The notes: a model not told the origin generated them from the sequence alone. Counted from the first letter of the stretch, positions 18,817 through 28,189 are shown. The stretch: 64,000 nt of DNA from Bosea sp. (in: a-proteobacteria) (GCA_023910605.1 JAAVVV010000001.1:3524698-3588697); one strand, 5' to 3'. A program made the numbers and translations.

Positions 18817-20415
18817 ATGATCGACCGCCGCACCCTTCTCGCCGGAACAGCAGCCCTTGGCGCCGCCGCCGCCAGCGGCTTTTCGCCGGAGGCTTTGGCG
18901 CAGGCCGGGCTCAAGCTGGGCGAGGCGCAGGGCTTCGGCTTCGATGCGCTCAAGCGCCGCGCCCGCGAGATGGCGGCCAGGCCCTATGCCCCGCCCCCAC
19001 GCCCGCGCCCCGACGTGCTTGAGCGCATCGACTATGACGCCCATGGCAAGATCCGTTTCCGCACCGATCTGGCGCTGTGGGCCAATGGCCCATCGCCCTG
19101 GCCGGTGACCTTCTTCCATCTGGGCCGCTTCTTCCAGAAGCCTGTGCGCATGCATGTGGTGGCCGAGGGCCGCGCCCGCGAGATCGTCTATGACGAGCGC
19201 TATTTCGACATGCCCAGGAGCAGCCCCGCCCATGAGCTGCCAGAGAACTCCGGCTTCGCGGGCTTCCGCTTTCAGGAAAGCCGGGCAGGCCATCCCGGCC
19301 CCAAGGGCGCGCCGCTGGATTGGCGCGGCAATGACTGGGTCGCCTTCCTCGGCGCCTCCTATTTCCGCGCCATTGGCGAGCTCTACCAGTACGGGCTCTC
19401 GGCTCGCGGCCTTGCCGTCGATCCGGCCGTGCCCACGGGCCCCGAAGAGTTTCCCGACTTCACCCATGTCTGGCTCGAGACGCCCAGCCCCGACGCCGCA
19501 TCGGTCACGGTCTGCGCGCTGCTTGACAGCCCCTCTGTTTCTGGCGCCTTCCGCTTCGTGATGACGCGCAAGGCCGGCGTGACCATGGAGGTGGAGAAGG
19601 CGCTTTACATCCGCAAGGACATCCAGCGCTTCGGCGTGGCGCCCCTGACATCAATGTACTGGTATTCGGAGAACAAGAAACCCACCGCCGTGGACTGGCG
19701 CCCCGAGGTGCATGACAGCGACGGGCTCGCCATCTGGACCGGCGCTGGCGAGCGCGCCTGGCGGCCGCTCAACAACCCGCCCCGCACCATCGCCTCATCC
19801 TTCGTCGACGACAATCCGAAAGGCTTCGGGCTGATGCAGCGCGACCGCGTCTTCGGCAACTACATGGATGGCGTCTTCTACGAGAAACGGCCGAGCCTGT
19901 GGATCGAGCCCCTTGGCGACTGGGGCAAGGGCGCGGTGCAGCTGATCGAGATTCCCACCGACGACGAGATCCACGACAATATCGTCGCCATGTGGGTGCC
20001 GGCCGAGCCGGTGCGCGCCGGCCAGTCCTTCGAGTATCGCTACCGCCTGTTCTGGCTGGCGGACGAGCCCTATCCGCCGCCGCTGGCCCGCGTGGTCGCC
20101 ACCCGCATGGGCAATGGCGGCCAGCCTGGAACGGTGCGCCCCAGGGGCGTGCGCAAGTTCATGCTCGAATTCGTCGGCGACGGGCTGAAGGCCGTGCCCT
20201 TCGGCGTGAAGCCCGAGATCGTGCTCTCTGCCTCGCGCGGCAGCTTTTCCTATGTCTTCACCGAAGCTGTTCCGAACGACGTGCCGGGCCACTGGCGCGC
20301 GCAGTTCGACCTGACTGTCGACGGTGCCGAGCCCGTGGAGATGCGCGCCTATCTCAGGCTGGGCGACAGGGTGCTGAGCGAAACCTGGCTCTACCAGTAT
20401 CACCCGTTCGTGTGA
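18817..20415 (+). CDS. opgG: periplasmic glucan biosynthesis protein, OpgG/OpgD family
   Basis: The 532-residue protein belongs to the MdoG family that shapes osmoregulated periplasmic glucans. A twin-arginine type leader MIDRRTLLAGTAALG followed by an alanine-rich stretch ends near EALAQ, so Tat export to the periplasm is likely; this leader is closer to OpgD than OpgG. Family blocks include GFGFDALKRRA, FFQKPVRMHVV, GASYFRAIGELYQYGLSARGLA and LTSMYWYSEN. The ATG at 18817 is preferred over TTG at 18811. No opgH glucosyltransferase gene lies next to it. It stands alone between tyrA and an accessory patch. Confidence 0.88.
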   Translation: MIDRRTLLAGTAALGAAAASGFSPEALAQAGLKLGEAQGFGFDALKRRAREMAARPYAPPPRPRPDVLERIDYDAHGKIRFRTDLALWANGPSPWPVTFFHLGRFFQKPVRMHVVAEGRAREIVYDERYFDMPRSSPAHELPENSGFAGFRFQESRAGHPGPKGAPLDWRGNDWVAFLGASYFRAIGELYQYGLSARGLAVDPAVPTGPEEFPDFTHVWLETPSPDAASVTVCALLDSPSVSGAFRFVMTRKAGVTMEVEKALYIRKDIQRFGVAPLTSMYWYSENKKPTAVDWRPEVHDSDGLAIWTGAGERAWRPLNNPPRTIASSFVDDNPKGFGLMQRDRVFGNYMDGVFYEKRPSLWIEPLGDWGKGAVQLIEIPTDDEIHDNIVAMWVPAEPVRAGQSFEYRYRLFWLADEPYPPPLARVVATRMGNGGQPGTVRPRGVRKFMLEFVGDGLKAVPFGVKPEIVLSASRGSFSYVFTEAVPNDVPGHWRAQFDLTVDGAEPVEMRAYLRLGDRVLSETWLYQYHPFV

Positions 20416-20560
20416 GGAGATGTGGCATTGAAATGATGTGCGCGCTCGGAGAAAAATTCACCATCTGGAAGAGTCCCCAAAATTTCCGGACCGGGTCTCC
20501 CACTTCGCCAAGAGGTAGGAGTAATTTCATGATTGTAACTGGTCACAATCTGAAGAATGA

Positions 20561-20791
20561 GGTCCTGCGGGGCCGAGAGGTGCGCCGGCGCAGATCGCGC
20601 GCAAGCTCACGCCGACGGCGCGCGAGCAGGGTGACCGCCAAACGACGCTACTCTATTCCCTCGTAGCCGGCATGATCGCGGCAGTCACCGGGCACCAGAC
20701 CGGCACAGGGCCCGAAGGCGACCGGTATGGTGAGCCGATGCGGGTGATCGATGGGGATCGGACGCGCTCGGTCGTGAAGGACGGCGCCTGA
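20561..20791 (+). pseudogene. possible gene fragment of unknown origin
   Basis: From 20561, just after a TGA, a frame stays open for 76 codons to a TGA at 20789-20791. It reads as protein-like in composition (for example IARKLTPTAREQGD and LLYSLVAGMIAAVTGHQTG) but has no start codon before an internal ATG at 20672. The stretch lies in otherwise gene-free sequence beside an accessory patch. It could be the end of a decayed mobile-element or integrase-like gene, but I cannot name a family. The rest of 20416-20560 shows no feature. Confidence 0.25.
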
Positions 20792-20795
20792 TCGA

Positions 20796-21698
20796 TCAAT
20801 TGCGCTCGAGGTAACCGGTCGACAGCAAGACGCCCCCAACCGCGAGCACGATGGCGATGGCTGTCGTCGTCGGGATTGCCTCTCCGAGCACCATGAGGCC
20901 GCCGAAGGACGACACCGCCGGGAGCAGCGCGCCGATGGCGGCCCCGTTGGCCGGTCCGATCGACCTGACGGCGAACCCATATGCCCAGACGGCGACGACG
21001 CCGGCCAGGATCGACTGCCACAGGAACTGGATGCCGACATCCCACAACGGCGCCTGCAGGAGCTTCACGCCCGGCGTCAGGAGCCAGATCGGCGCAACCA
21101 TGATGAGCGACCAGGCGCTGATCAGAGCGGCCCCCTGGATCGGATTCAGCCCGCACTTCCGGAAGGCGATGGTATAGCCGGCCCAGAGCGTCGCGCCCGC
21201 GAGGAACATGAGATCGCCGATCAGCGTGCGTCCGGTGACGTTGGCGAATGAGCCGATCCCGAGCAGCAGGATTGCGAGCGTCAGCAGACCGAGCCCCGTC
21301 AACCGGAGCGTCGAGAAGCGCTCACCCATCAGCCGCCAGGTCAGGAAGGCCACGGCGAGCGCCATGCCGCCAGGGATGATGATGCCCATGTGCGCGACCG
21401 GCGCGAACTGGCTGCCTGCCATGGCGAGAAGACCGAAAGGAAGCCCTGCGCCGACCACCACGAGCGCCAGCCAGCCGCGCGGAGCGCCTTTGGGCAGGAG
21501 CCCGGTCTTCAGGAGCACAGGCAGCATGATCAGCGCCGGGACTCCGTAGCGCAGCAGCGCGAGGTCGACCGGATGCAGCGATGTCGTGACGCCGAGCCGG
21601 GTGGCGACATGCCAGCCCGCACCGATGACGACGGCGGCGAGCGCGGCGAACACCCCCGCCACCGGCAGCCGGGCGGTAGCGGCTTCGCGGGCCGCCAT
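20796..21698 (-). CDS. EamA/DMT-family transporter
   Basis: The 300-residue protein has ten hydrophobic segments and the two-fold EamA repeat of drug/metabolite exporters. The first repeat includes GAGWHVATRLGV and LALLRYGVPALIML; the second includes LWAGYTIAFRKCG and a glycine-rich last pair of helices. Its ATG at 21698 shares one base with the stop of the small gene upstream (TGATG), so the two are translationally coupled. The substrate is unknown; relatives export amino acids or small metabolites. Confidence 0.85.
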   Translation of the reverse strand: MAAREAATARLPVAGVFAALAAVVIGAGWHVATRLGVTTSLHPVDLALLRYGVPALIMLPVLLKTGLLPKGAPRGWLALVVVGAGLPFGLLAMAGSQFAPVAHMGIIIPGGMALAVAFLTWRLMGERFSTLRLTGLGLLTLAILLLGIGSFANVTGRTLIGDLMFLAGATLWAGYTIAFRKCGLNPIQGAALISAWSLIMVAPIWLLTPGVKLLQAPLWDVGIQFLWQSILAGVVAVWAYGFAVRSIGPANGAAIGALLPAVSSFGGLMVLGEAIPTTTAIAIVLAVGGVLLSTGYLERN

Positions 21699-21907
21699 CA
21701 GTGTCTCACGATCTGATGGGGCCGATGCTGATCCCGATCGATCATCAAGCTCAAGCGATATTCGGCGTCCAGGCGATCTTCATTGGGAAGAGATGCTATC
21801 CGTTTATTGATCATGTCGCGTATTTGCACCCAATTTGTTACTCCCCTCTGTATAGCATAAATGCATTCATCGGCGATAATGTCTTCAACGTTCGTTCTTT
21901 CAGTCAC
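21698..21907 (-). CDS. small uncharacterised protein coupled to the DMT transporter
   Basis: This 69-residue protein is unrecognised. I chose GTG at 21907 because AGGAGG lies 5-6 bases before it; a longer frame from ATG 21943 is less supported. The sequence is acidic and helical (NVEDIIADECIYAIQRG, then WVQIRDMINKRIASLP, then DRLDAEYRLSLMIDRD), with no membrane span. The DNA is poorer in GC than the surroundings, which hints at acquisition. Its stop overlaps the transporter start by one base. It diverges from the acyltransferase gene at 22023, with a 115-base promoter region between. Confidence 0.65.
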   Translation of the reverse strand: MTERTNVEDIIADECIYAIQRGVTNWVQIRDMINKRIASLPNEDRLDAEYRLSLMIDRDQHRPHQIVRH

Positions 21908-22022
21908 ATTATCCTCCTGTGTTTCATTTTTGAAACGCCGCACGATGACAGAAACGATGGCGCGGTTCAGGACAGTTACAGATATTTGTTTGATTAACTA
22001 CTCTTTAACGCGGGAGAGCGTC

Positions 22023-22610
22023 GTGAATACTGAAGCCATCCACAAGCCCTCACGCGCGGCGGGTCACAACGCCGTGCGCTTTGAGATCGTGCAGACGCAG
22101 GAGCAGATGCTCGACGCGTTGAGCATCCGCGCCATCGTCTACATGGAAGATGAGGGATACCCCGCGCGGCTGGCCTTTGACGGCAACGACTTCCAGGCCA
22201 CCCACGTCATAGCCTATGACGCAGACGAGCCGTTCGGGGCGATCCGCATCCGTTGGTTCAACGGCTTCGCCAAGCTCGAGCGGATGGCGATGCGCAAGAC
22301 CTTCAGGAACGCCCGTGTCGTCAAGGCCTTCCTCGACTTCGTCTTCGACCATGTCGCGCGCAAGGGCTATCCGATCGCGCTCACACACGCCGAGCCGACC
22401 TACGCTCGCCTCTGGTGCCGTCTGTACCGCTTCGAGGAGGTGACGACGAAGGCGCCGGCCTACTTCACGAGCCAGGGCGATCCCTATGTCGAACTGGTCA
22501 GGCATCTCGATGTCCCCGCGAATGCGATCACGGCGGAGACCGACGTCGCGACTCTCTACCGGATCGAGGGCGCATGGGACAAACCCTCGAGCTTCGAGGC
22601 ATCAACCTGA
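22023..22610 (+). CDS. GNAT-fold N-acyltransferase, FeeM/autoinducer-synthase-like
   Basis: The 195-residue protein resembles the GNAT branch that includes FeeM-type N-acyl amino acid synthases. It has ALSIRAIVYMEDEGYPARLAFDGNDFQATHVIAY, then the strand EPFGAIRIRWF, the acyl-donor strand FAKLERMAMRKTFRN, and the helix VKAFLDFVFDHVARKGYPIALTHA. I start it at GTG 22023, preceded by GGGAGAG; the open frame reaches back to 21861 across the promoter region. Its stop overlaps the next small gene by one base (TGATG). The substrate is not known. Next to a LysR regulator and an exporter, a role in making a small acylated molecule is possible but inferred. Confidence 0.62.
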   Translation: MNTEAIHKPSRAAGHNAVRFEIVQTQEQMLDALSIRAIVYMEDEGYPARLAFDGNDFQATHVIAYDADEPFGAIRIRWFNGFAKLERMAMRKTFRNARVVKAFLDFVFDHVARKGYPIALTHAEPTYARLWCRLYRFEEVTTKAPAYFTSQGDPYVELVRHLDVPANAITAETDVATLYRIEGAWDKPSSFEAST

Positions 22611-22885
22611 TGACGCGCAAGAGCATGCCTTCTCCCGAACGGACCTTGCTGCTTGCGCTCTACGACAGCCATCTGCAGGGCGTGCGCGCCCTGCAGACCA
22701 TCATCCTCGATGAGATGGCCAGAACCGGCGCGGAGATCCCCCTCGCGCTCGGAGAGATGCTGGAGGACCTGGCCAACCGCTACCTCGACGCCGCCGAACT
22801 GATCAGCGAGCGTCACCAGGCGGCTCGCCGAGAAGAGCCCCCATCACCGCCAGAAACGATGTCGGAGTGTCGGGCCGAAGGTTGA
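22610..22885 (+). CDS. small uncharacterised helical protein
   Basis: This 91-residue frame starts at ATG 22610, overlapping the acyltransferase stop as TGATG, so it is probably translated by reinitiation. It is predicted to be nearly all helix (ERTLLLALYDSHLQGVRALQTIILDEM, then LALGEMLEDLANRYLDAAEL) with a charged, proline-rich tail. No domain is recognised. The last 83 bases overlap the 3' end of the convergent LysR gene. Confidence 0.55.
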   Translation: MTRKSMPSPERTLLLALYDSHLQGVRALQTIILDEMARTGAEIPLALGEMLEDLANRYLDAAELISERHQAARREEPPSPPETMSECRAEG

Positions 22886-23858
22886 GTTCTTCGGCGAACC
22901 AGGGGTTATGGGGGCCGAAGGTGTCCGCCAACCAGTCCGCCACGACCCGAACAGGGCGCGCCTCAAGCCGTTCGGTCAGACCGAGCAGATAGATCGGCAC
23001 GCTGACGTGGACACCAAGCATGAGATGCCGCAGCGTGCTGTCCGACAGAGTATAGTTGCCGAGCAGGCCGATCCCAAGCCCACCCAGGACCGCACTCGCA
23101 TAGGACAGCGAACTGTCGCAATTGGCCGAAACGCGCCCTTGCGCCATCAGATACTGCCACTCCGTCCACATGCCGGTTCGGGCCTGGTAGAACTGGCTGT
23201 CGACGAAGACATGGTGCGACAGATCGCCGAGCTTCGGCGCGCCATTGCGACGGATGTATTGCTCGCTCGCGATCGGGATCAGGTGAAGATGGCCGAGCGG
23301 CACGCAGGCGATGTCGGACGCCTCGACCGGCTCGAAGCCGACCATCATGTCGGCGCGGTTCTCCCGGAGACTCATGAGGTTGATCGGCGTCTTCAGATGC
23401 AAGCAGATGCCCGGCCAGATGGCATGGAAGGCCGCGAGCTTCGAAGCCAGGAAGACGCCCGCCAATCCTTCGGTCACGCTCACACGCACCGTTCCCTCGA
23501 CGTCGCGGTTGTTGGTCCGGAAGTTGCTCGCGATCGAGAAGACCTTGTGGTCGAGTTCCGACAGGGCGCGGGCGAGCGAGGCGCCGTCGGGCGTCAGCTT
23601 GGAGCCTGTTCGTCCCGCCACGATCAATTGGGCGCGCAACTGGTCCTGCAGCCGCTTGACGTGCCGCGAGACCGTGGCAGTGCCCATGCCGAGGGCATCC
23701 CCGGCTTTCGCGAAGGAGCCGAGCTTGGCCACTGCCAGGAATACGCGCAGTTCGTCCCAGAACCTGCCGCTAAGGATAACCGGGTCTTCCAATGCGGACT
23801 TGACCAGCCCGTCCTGTCCAATCTCGAATGGCTTCAAATTCACCCCGTCAACCCCCAA
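22803..23858 (-). CDS. LysR-family transcriptional regulator
   Basis: The protein of about 351 residues has the N-terminal winged helix-turn-helix of LysR regulators: FWDELRVFLAVAKLGSFAKAGDALGMGTATVSRHVKRLQ. The effector-binding domain follows, with VRVSVTEGLAGVFLASKL, ADMMVGFEP and YASAVLGGLGIGLLG. The start is uncertain: the frame opens at TTG 23858, and GTG 23843 is an alternative; no clear ribosome binding site distinguishes them. It is convergent with the acyltransferase operon rather than divergent, so its target is not obvious. Regulation of the neighbouring transporter or acyltransferase is an inference. Confidence 0.85.
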   Translation of the reverse strand: MGVDGVNLKPFEIGQDGLVKSALEDPVILSGRFWDELRVFLAVAKLGSFAKAGDALGMGTATVSRHVKRLQDQLRAQLIVAGRTGSKLTPDGASLARALSELDHKVFSIASNFRTNNRDVEGTVRVSVTEGLAGVFLASKLAAFHAIWPGICLHLKTPINLMSLRENRADMMVGFEPVEASDIACVPLGHLHLIPIASEQYIRRNGAPKLGDLSHHVFVDSQFYQARTGMWTEWQYLMAQGRVSANCDSSLSYASAVLGGLGIGLLGNYTLSDSTLRHLMLGVHVSVPIYLLGLTERLEARPVRVVADWLADTFGPHNPWFAEELNLRPDTPTSFLAVMGALLGEPPGDAR

Positions 23859-24245
23859 AAGGTTTTCTTACACGCTCCAGGCCGTTCAATAGATACGTAG
23901 AAACAACAATTTGTGAATAAATCGATTGAATCGGGGATTTTTGTGCAGAAAATAGCGGTTTCTCGCCGGCCAGGATTGACAGGATGGCATGGGCGTTGAT
24001 TGTTTGTGATATTGGCAATTCACGTCCCCACCGCTCCCGTCCCCACCGCGGCGCTCGAGGCCAGCGGCATAGCCCGTGTGGTCGATGGTGACGCGTCGCT
24101 TGACCGGAGCACGACCTTAAGCCGCGCCGACGTCGTCGGCACGTCGCCAAGACCGACAACGCCCACGAGCCGGACACCTCCAAGAACCATGGCTTTGAGG
24201 GCTGCGTTCTGATTCGCTTCCGTTGTGGCAACGGGGATGAATCGG
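23859..24245. other. gene-free stretch upstream of the lysR and transposase remnant
   Basis: The first 140 bases beyond lysR are A/T rich and likely hold its promoter. From about 24030 the DNA is GC rich. On the minus strand a stretch reading NAALKAMVLGGVRLVGVVG stays open but has no start and no recognised family; it may be debris of a mobile element. No complete gene is supported. Confidence 0.4.
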
Positions 24246-24488
24246 ATGTCGGATCAGCGGGGCTTGTTTGATGGGGATGGCCGCCTGCGGGAACTGCCGG
24301 CCAAGGGCGACGATCCCGAGCGCCTGAACGTGCTGGTGAATTTCGAGATGTTCCGGGGTGATCTTGAGCAGGCTGTGCCGCGTACGGACCGGGCGAAGGG
24401 CGGGCGTCCGCCTTATGATCACGTGCTGATGTTCAAGATACTCGTGCTGCAACGCGGCAGCGAGCAAGCCGTGATGAGGGCCGGGTGA
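24246..24488 (+). pseudogene. truncated IS5-family transposase
   Basis: Only the first 70 or so residues of an IS5-type transposase remain. The diagnostic part is VLVNFEMFRGDLEQAVPRTDRAKGGRPPYDHVLMFKILVLQ. After that the frame changes to unrelated residues (RGSEQAVMRAG) and stops at 24488, so the DDE catalytic domain is missing. No inverted repeats could be paired by eye. It marks an old insertion next to the accessory patch. Confidence 0.72.
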
Positions 24489-24798
24489 GCTTCCTTCTCG
24501 CCGGGCCGCATGGCCCTGGCGTGGCACTGCGCCCGCAATCGCCACCGTGAGGCGCGCGGCTCAGGGCTGATGCGCCTGAGCCCGCGATGGATAGGGCGTC
24601 AGCACCCGGAGCGGGAAAGGCCGCGCCGGGTCAGTCAGGGCCCCGCAGCAAGGCGGCGCCTGCCTGTGCGCTCTCGATCGGAACAGATGCGTCGCGCCCA
24701 CGCCTCGGCGAGAGGCATCCATGCACAATTGCAGGACCGCCGCTGGGCAGCCCCGGACCGGGCTTTGGCCCGCGAGGCGCCTCCCGGCTGCTGGCGCT
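24489..24798. other. gene-free stretch between IS remnant and ppa
   Basis: GC-rich sequence with open frames on several phases but none with domain-like composition or a ribosome binding site. It may include the decayed right part of the insertion element. Nothing else is seen. Confidence 0.4.
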
Positions 24799-25335
24799 TC
24801 AGCCTTTCGCGGCCTGCGCCCGCTCCATGGCTTCGCTGATCAGCCGGCGCGCGGTTTCCGCATCGCCCCAGCCCTTGAGCTTGACCCACTTGCCTGGCTC
24901 CAGATCCTTGTAGTGCTCGAAGAAGTGCTGGATCTGGTCGAGGGTGATCTTCGGCATGTCGGTGTAGTTGAGCACGTTCTCGTAGCGCTTGGTCAGCTTG
25001 GGCACCGGCACGGCGATGATCTTCTCGTCGCCGCCGCCCTCATCCTCCATCATCAGCACGCCGATGGGCCGGACCGCGATGATCGCGCCGGGAATGATCG
25101 GCCGCGTGTTCGCCACCAGCACGTCGCACGGGTCGCCATCCTCGGACAGGGTATGCGGGATGAAGCCGTAATTCCCCGGATAGCGCATGGGCGTGTAGAG
25201 GAAGCGGTCCACCACCAGCGTGCCCGCCTCCTTGTCCATCTCGTACTTGATCGGCTCGCCGCCGATCGCGACCTCGATCACGACATTGACCTCATGGGGC
25301 GGGTTCTTGCCTGTGGAGATGGCGTCAAGACGCAT
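24799..25335 (-). CDS. ppa: inorganic pyrophosphatase
   Basis: This soluble family I pyrophosphatase splits PPi to two phosphates and pulls biosynthetic reactions forward. The 178 residues start at [13 protein letters not shown] (ATG 25335, AGGA upstream), and a longer frame from 25431 is not homologous. The metal-binding signature DGDPCDVLV lies after [11 protein letters not shown], and [16 protein letters not shown] and [16 protein letters not shown] complete the family pattern. It is divergent from imuA. Confidence 0.96.
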   Translation of the reverse strand: MRLDAISTGKNPPHEVNVVIEVAIGGEPIKYEMDKEAGTLVVDRFLYTPMRYPGNYGFIPHTLSEDGDPCDVLVANTRPIIPGAIIAVRPIGVLMMEDEGGGDEKIIAVPVPKLTKRYENVLNYTDMPKITLDQIQHFFEHYKDLEPGKWVKLKGWGDAETARRLISEAMERAQAAKG

Positions 25336-25554
25336 GGGATCGATCCTGTGATGGGCGGCATGAGGAAGATAGCCCGTCTTAAAGGCCTCTTGTGACGAAA
25401 TACAAGCCGCAAGCAGGCCAGACCTTCGCATGAGTGAAAGCCACGCTTGCGCGGGCGCCGGCGGGCTGCGCTCCCTTGCGGAAGGCAGGGGCGGCCCTGC
25501 CTAGGAATCAAAGCCGCAGCGCTTGACTCTGGTCCTGTTCGCTGGAATCAATCA

Positions 25555-25569
25555 GAACATAAACAGAAC
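25555..25569. promoter_or_regulatory. LexA box upstream of imuA (GAAC-N7-GAAC)
   Basis: GAAC, seven bases, GAAC ends 13 bases before the imuA ATG. This is the standard alphaproteobacterial SOS operator and makes the three-gene cassette DNA-damage inducible. Confidence 0.88.
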
Positions 25570-25582
25570 ATGGAGCCGGCAC

Positions 25583-26563
25583 ATGCATCCTGATCGATTA
25601 CAGCCGGCGGAGCCAGCCTCCGTCGGAGCGGACTTTTCTGCGCCTGCGATTCGGCCTGCGGCGCTTCGGGAGGGCAGCCTTCAGGAGTTGCGCGGCCTCG
25701 TGGCGCGCATCGAGGCGGCGCCGGCTGGATCGCCACGGGACGAGGCGGGGCCCGGCCTTGGCGCGCAGCACGGCCTGCCGCCCGCTACCCATGGCTTCAC
25801 CCTTGGCGCCGCCCTGCCCGATCCCGTGCTGGCCCGCGCGGCCCTGCATGAGGTGGCCGCGCGGGAGGCTGGGGACGGGGCGGCCGCCTTCGCCTTCGCG
25901 CTGGGCCTGGCGCTGCGCGCCTTGCAGGCGCAGGCGTCCGTCGCAAGGGTGCACGCCCCGCTGCTGCTCGTGCTCGATGAGGCGGGTTGCCGCGAGGCGG
26001 GCCATCCCTATGGTCATGGCCTCGCCGGCTTCGGGCTTGACCCCGACAATCTGCTGATCGTGCGGACGCGCCAGGCGATCGAAACCCTGTGGGCTTTCGA
26101 GGAGGGGCTGCGCTGCGGCGCGCTGGGCGGCGCCCTCGCCGTCTTCGGCCGCCTGCCCCGCGCCTATGACCTCACCGCATCGCGGCGGCTGGTCCTGTCC
26201 GCCCGCGAGGGCGGCGTTCCGGGCTGCCTTGCCATCATCGGCGAGGGCGGCGCCGGCGAGCGGCTGGCGAGCGCCGCCCAGACGCGCTGGCGCATCGCCG
26301 CAAGGCCCAGCCCGCCCGGCCTTGCCGGCGAGCCCACCGCCATGTGCCTGACAGCCGATCTCCTGCGCCGCCGTGGCGGTGAGCCTTCAACCTATGAACT
26401 GGAGTGGCTCCATGACCAGCATGGCACCGAAAGACGAGGCTTCGTCCCTTGCTGCGCCAAGCGGGCAGCCTTGCCCGGCCGGGCCCGCGAGCGGCCGGCG
26501 CTATCTGTGCCTGCACCTGCCCTGTCTGCCGACCGACCGCATCACGCGGCGCGAGCGGGCTGA
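25583..26563 (+). CDS. imuA: mutasome accessory protein ImuA
   Basis: ImuA is a RecA-like accessory protein needed, with ImuB and DnaE2, for damage-induced mutagenesis. From ATG 25583 (GGAG upstream) it has 326 residues. Family blocks are LRGLVARIEA, THGFTLGAALPDPVLARAALHE, LLLVLDEAGCREAG, LIVRTRQAIETLWAFEEGLRCGALGGAL and TWRI-like TRWRIAARPSP. ImuA proteins usually end soon after the segment LLRRRGGEPSTYELEW; here the frame continues about 50 more residues with no conserved content, overlapping imuB by 152 bases. That extension looks like read-through into imuB and suggests loss of the ancestral stop. Confidence 0.88.
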   Translation: MHPDRLQPAEPASVGADFSAPAIRPAALREGSLQELRGLVARIEAAPAGSPRDEAGPGLGAQHGLPPATHGFTLGAALPDPVLARAALHEVAAREAGDGAAAFAFALGLALRALQAQASVARVHAPLLLVLDEAGCREAGHPYGHGLAGFGLDPDNLLIVRTRQAIETLWAFEEGLRCGALGGALAVFGRLPRAYDLTASRRLVLSAREGGVPGCLAIIGEGGAGERLASAAQTRWRIAARPSPPGLAGEPTAMCLTADLLRRRGGEPSTYELEWLHDQHGTERRGFVPCCAKRAALPGRARERPALSVPAPALSADRPHHAARAG

Positions 26564-28189
26564 CCCTGCGCGGCAGGGCGCCGCTGCGCCCCCCTTCGCG
26601 CTGGTCGCCAAGGTCAAGGGCGCGCTGCGGCTGAGCGCGGTCGATGCCCGCGCCGCCAGCCTGAGCCTTGGCCCCGGACAGGCCCTGGCCGATGCGCGCG
26701 CGCTGCACCCCACCTTGCGCGTGGCCGAGGCCGATCCGCAGGCCGACGCCCATCTCATTGCCGCCGTGGCGGACTGGGCGCGACGCTACACCCCCCTTGC
26801 GGCCATCGACGGCGCCGATGGGGTAGCGCTCGACATCACCGGCTGCGCCCATCTCTTCGGCGGGGAGGCACGCCTGATGGCCGATGCGCTGGAGCGCCTG
26901 CGGCGGCAGGGATTCACAGCCCCACGCGCGGGGCTGGCCGACACGCCCGAGGCGGCCTGGGCGCTGGCCCGCTTCGCGCCCGAGGCGCGGCGTCTGTGCC
27001 CGCCCGGCTTGCAGGAGGCCTGGCTTCGGCCTCTGCCGGTCGCGGCGCTGGGCCTGCCGCCCGACACCGTGGCGGGGCTCAGGCTCGCGGGCCTGGGCCG
27101 CATCGAGGACCTCTGGCTCAGGCCGCGCGGGCCCATCGCCGCCCGCTTCGGCCGGCAGGTGGCCTCCCGGCTCGAGGCGGCCTTCGGGCTGGGCCGCAGC
27201 GCGATCTCGCCCCGGCTTGAGGCCCCGCCCTATGTCGCGGAGAGGCGCTTCTTCGATCCCATCCTCACGCTGGAGGATGTGGAGCGCACCATCGCCCGCC
27301 TGACCACGGAGATGGCGGCCCTGCTGCAGAAGCACGGCGATGGCGCGCGGCGCCTTGAGGTCATGCTGTTCCGCGTCGATGGCGTGAGCTTCCGCATCGC
27401 CGCGGGAGCCAACCGCCCCACCCGCGCCGCCGACGCCATGGCCGCCCTGTTCGATGAGCGCCTCAAGCTGGGCGTCGACGAGCGCGACGTGGCCTTCGGC
27501 TTCGATGTCGTTCGCCTTTCGGTGATGGAGGCGGCGCGTCTGGACGAGGCCGCGCCCGCGCTCGACCGCCGCCAGGGCGAGGAGGATCTGGCCCGGCTGG
27601 TGGACAGGCTGGGCGCGCGGCTGGGGGAAGGGGCCGTGCGGCGCATCGCCCTTGCCGATGCGCATTTGCCCGAGCAGGCCGCCATCGACAGCCCGGTGGG
27701 ACACGAGGAAGGGCCGCGCCGCTCCACGGCTATCTGGAACCCGACCCGGGCCGAGGATGAGCCGGCCGACCGGCCGATCCTGCTTTTCGCCCGGCCCGAG
27801 CCGATCGAAACCCTGGCCTCCCTGCCCGATGGCCCGCCAGTGCGCTTCCGCTGGCGCCGGGTCCTGCACGAGGTCGCGGCGGTGGAAGGCCCCGAGCGGC
27901 TGAGCCCGCCCTGGTGGGAGACGCCACACGGGATCGAACAGGGCCTGCAATCAGGCGTCCGGGCCAGTGTCAAGGCCAGTGTCAAGGCCAGCCTCCAGGC
28001 CAGTCTCCATGCCAGACAGCAGGCCGCCACGCGGGATTATTTCCGCGCCGAGGATCGGCAGGGGCGCCGCTTCTGGATCTATCGCGAGGGGCTTTACGAG
28101 AGCCGGGCCGTGGAAGAGCCGCCCCCGGCATCTGCGGAGGCCGCCCATGCGCCCTCCCCGCCGCGCTGGTTCGTGCATGGGTTGTTCGG

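Noticed and set aside
25484..25501. 7-bp hairpin GGCAGGG / CCCTGCC upstream of imuA
   Set aside because: No T tract in either direction and no link to the LexA box; likely a chance GC palindrome.
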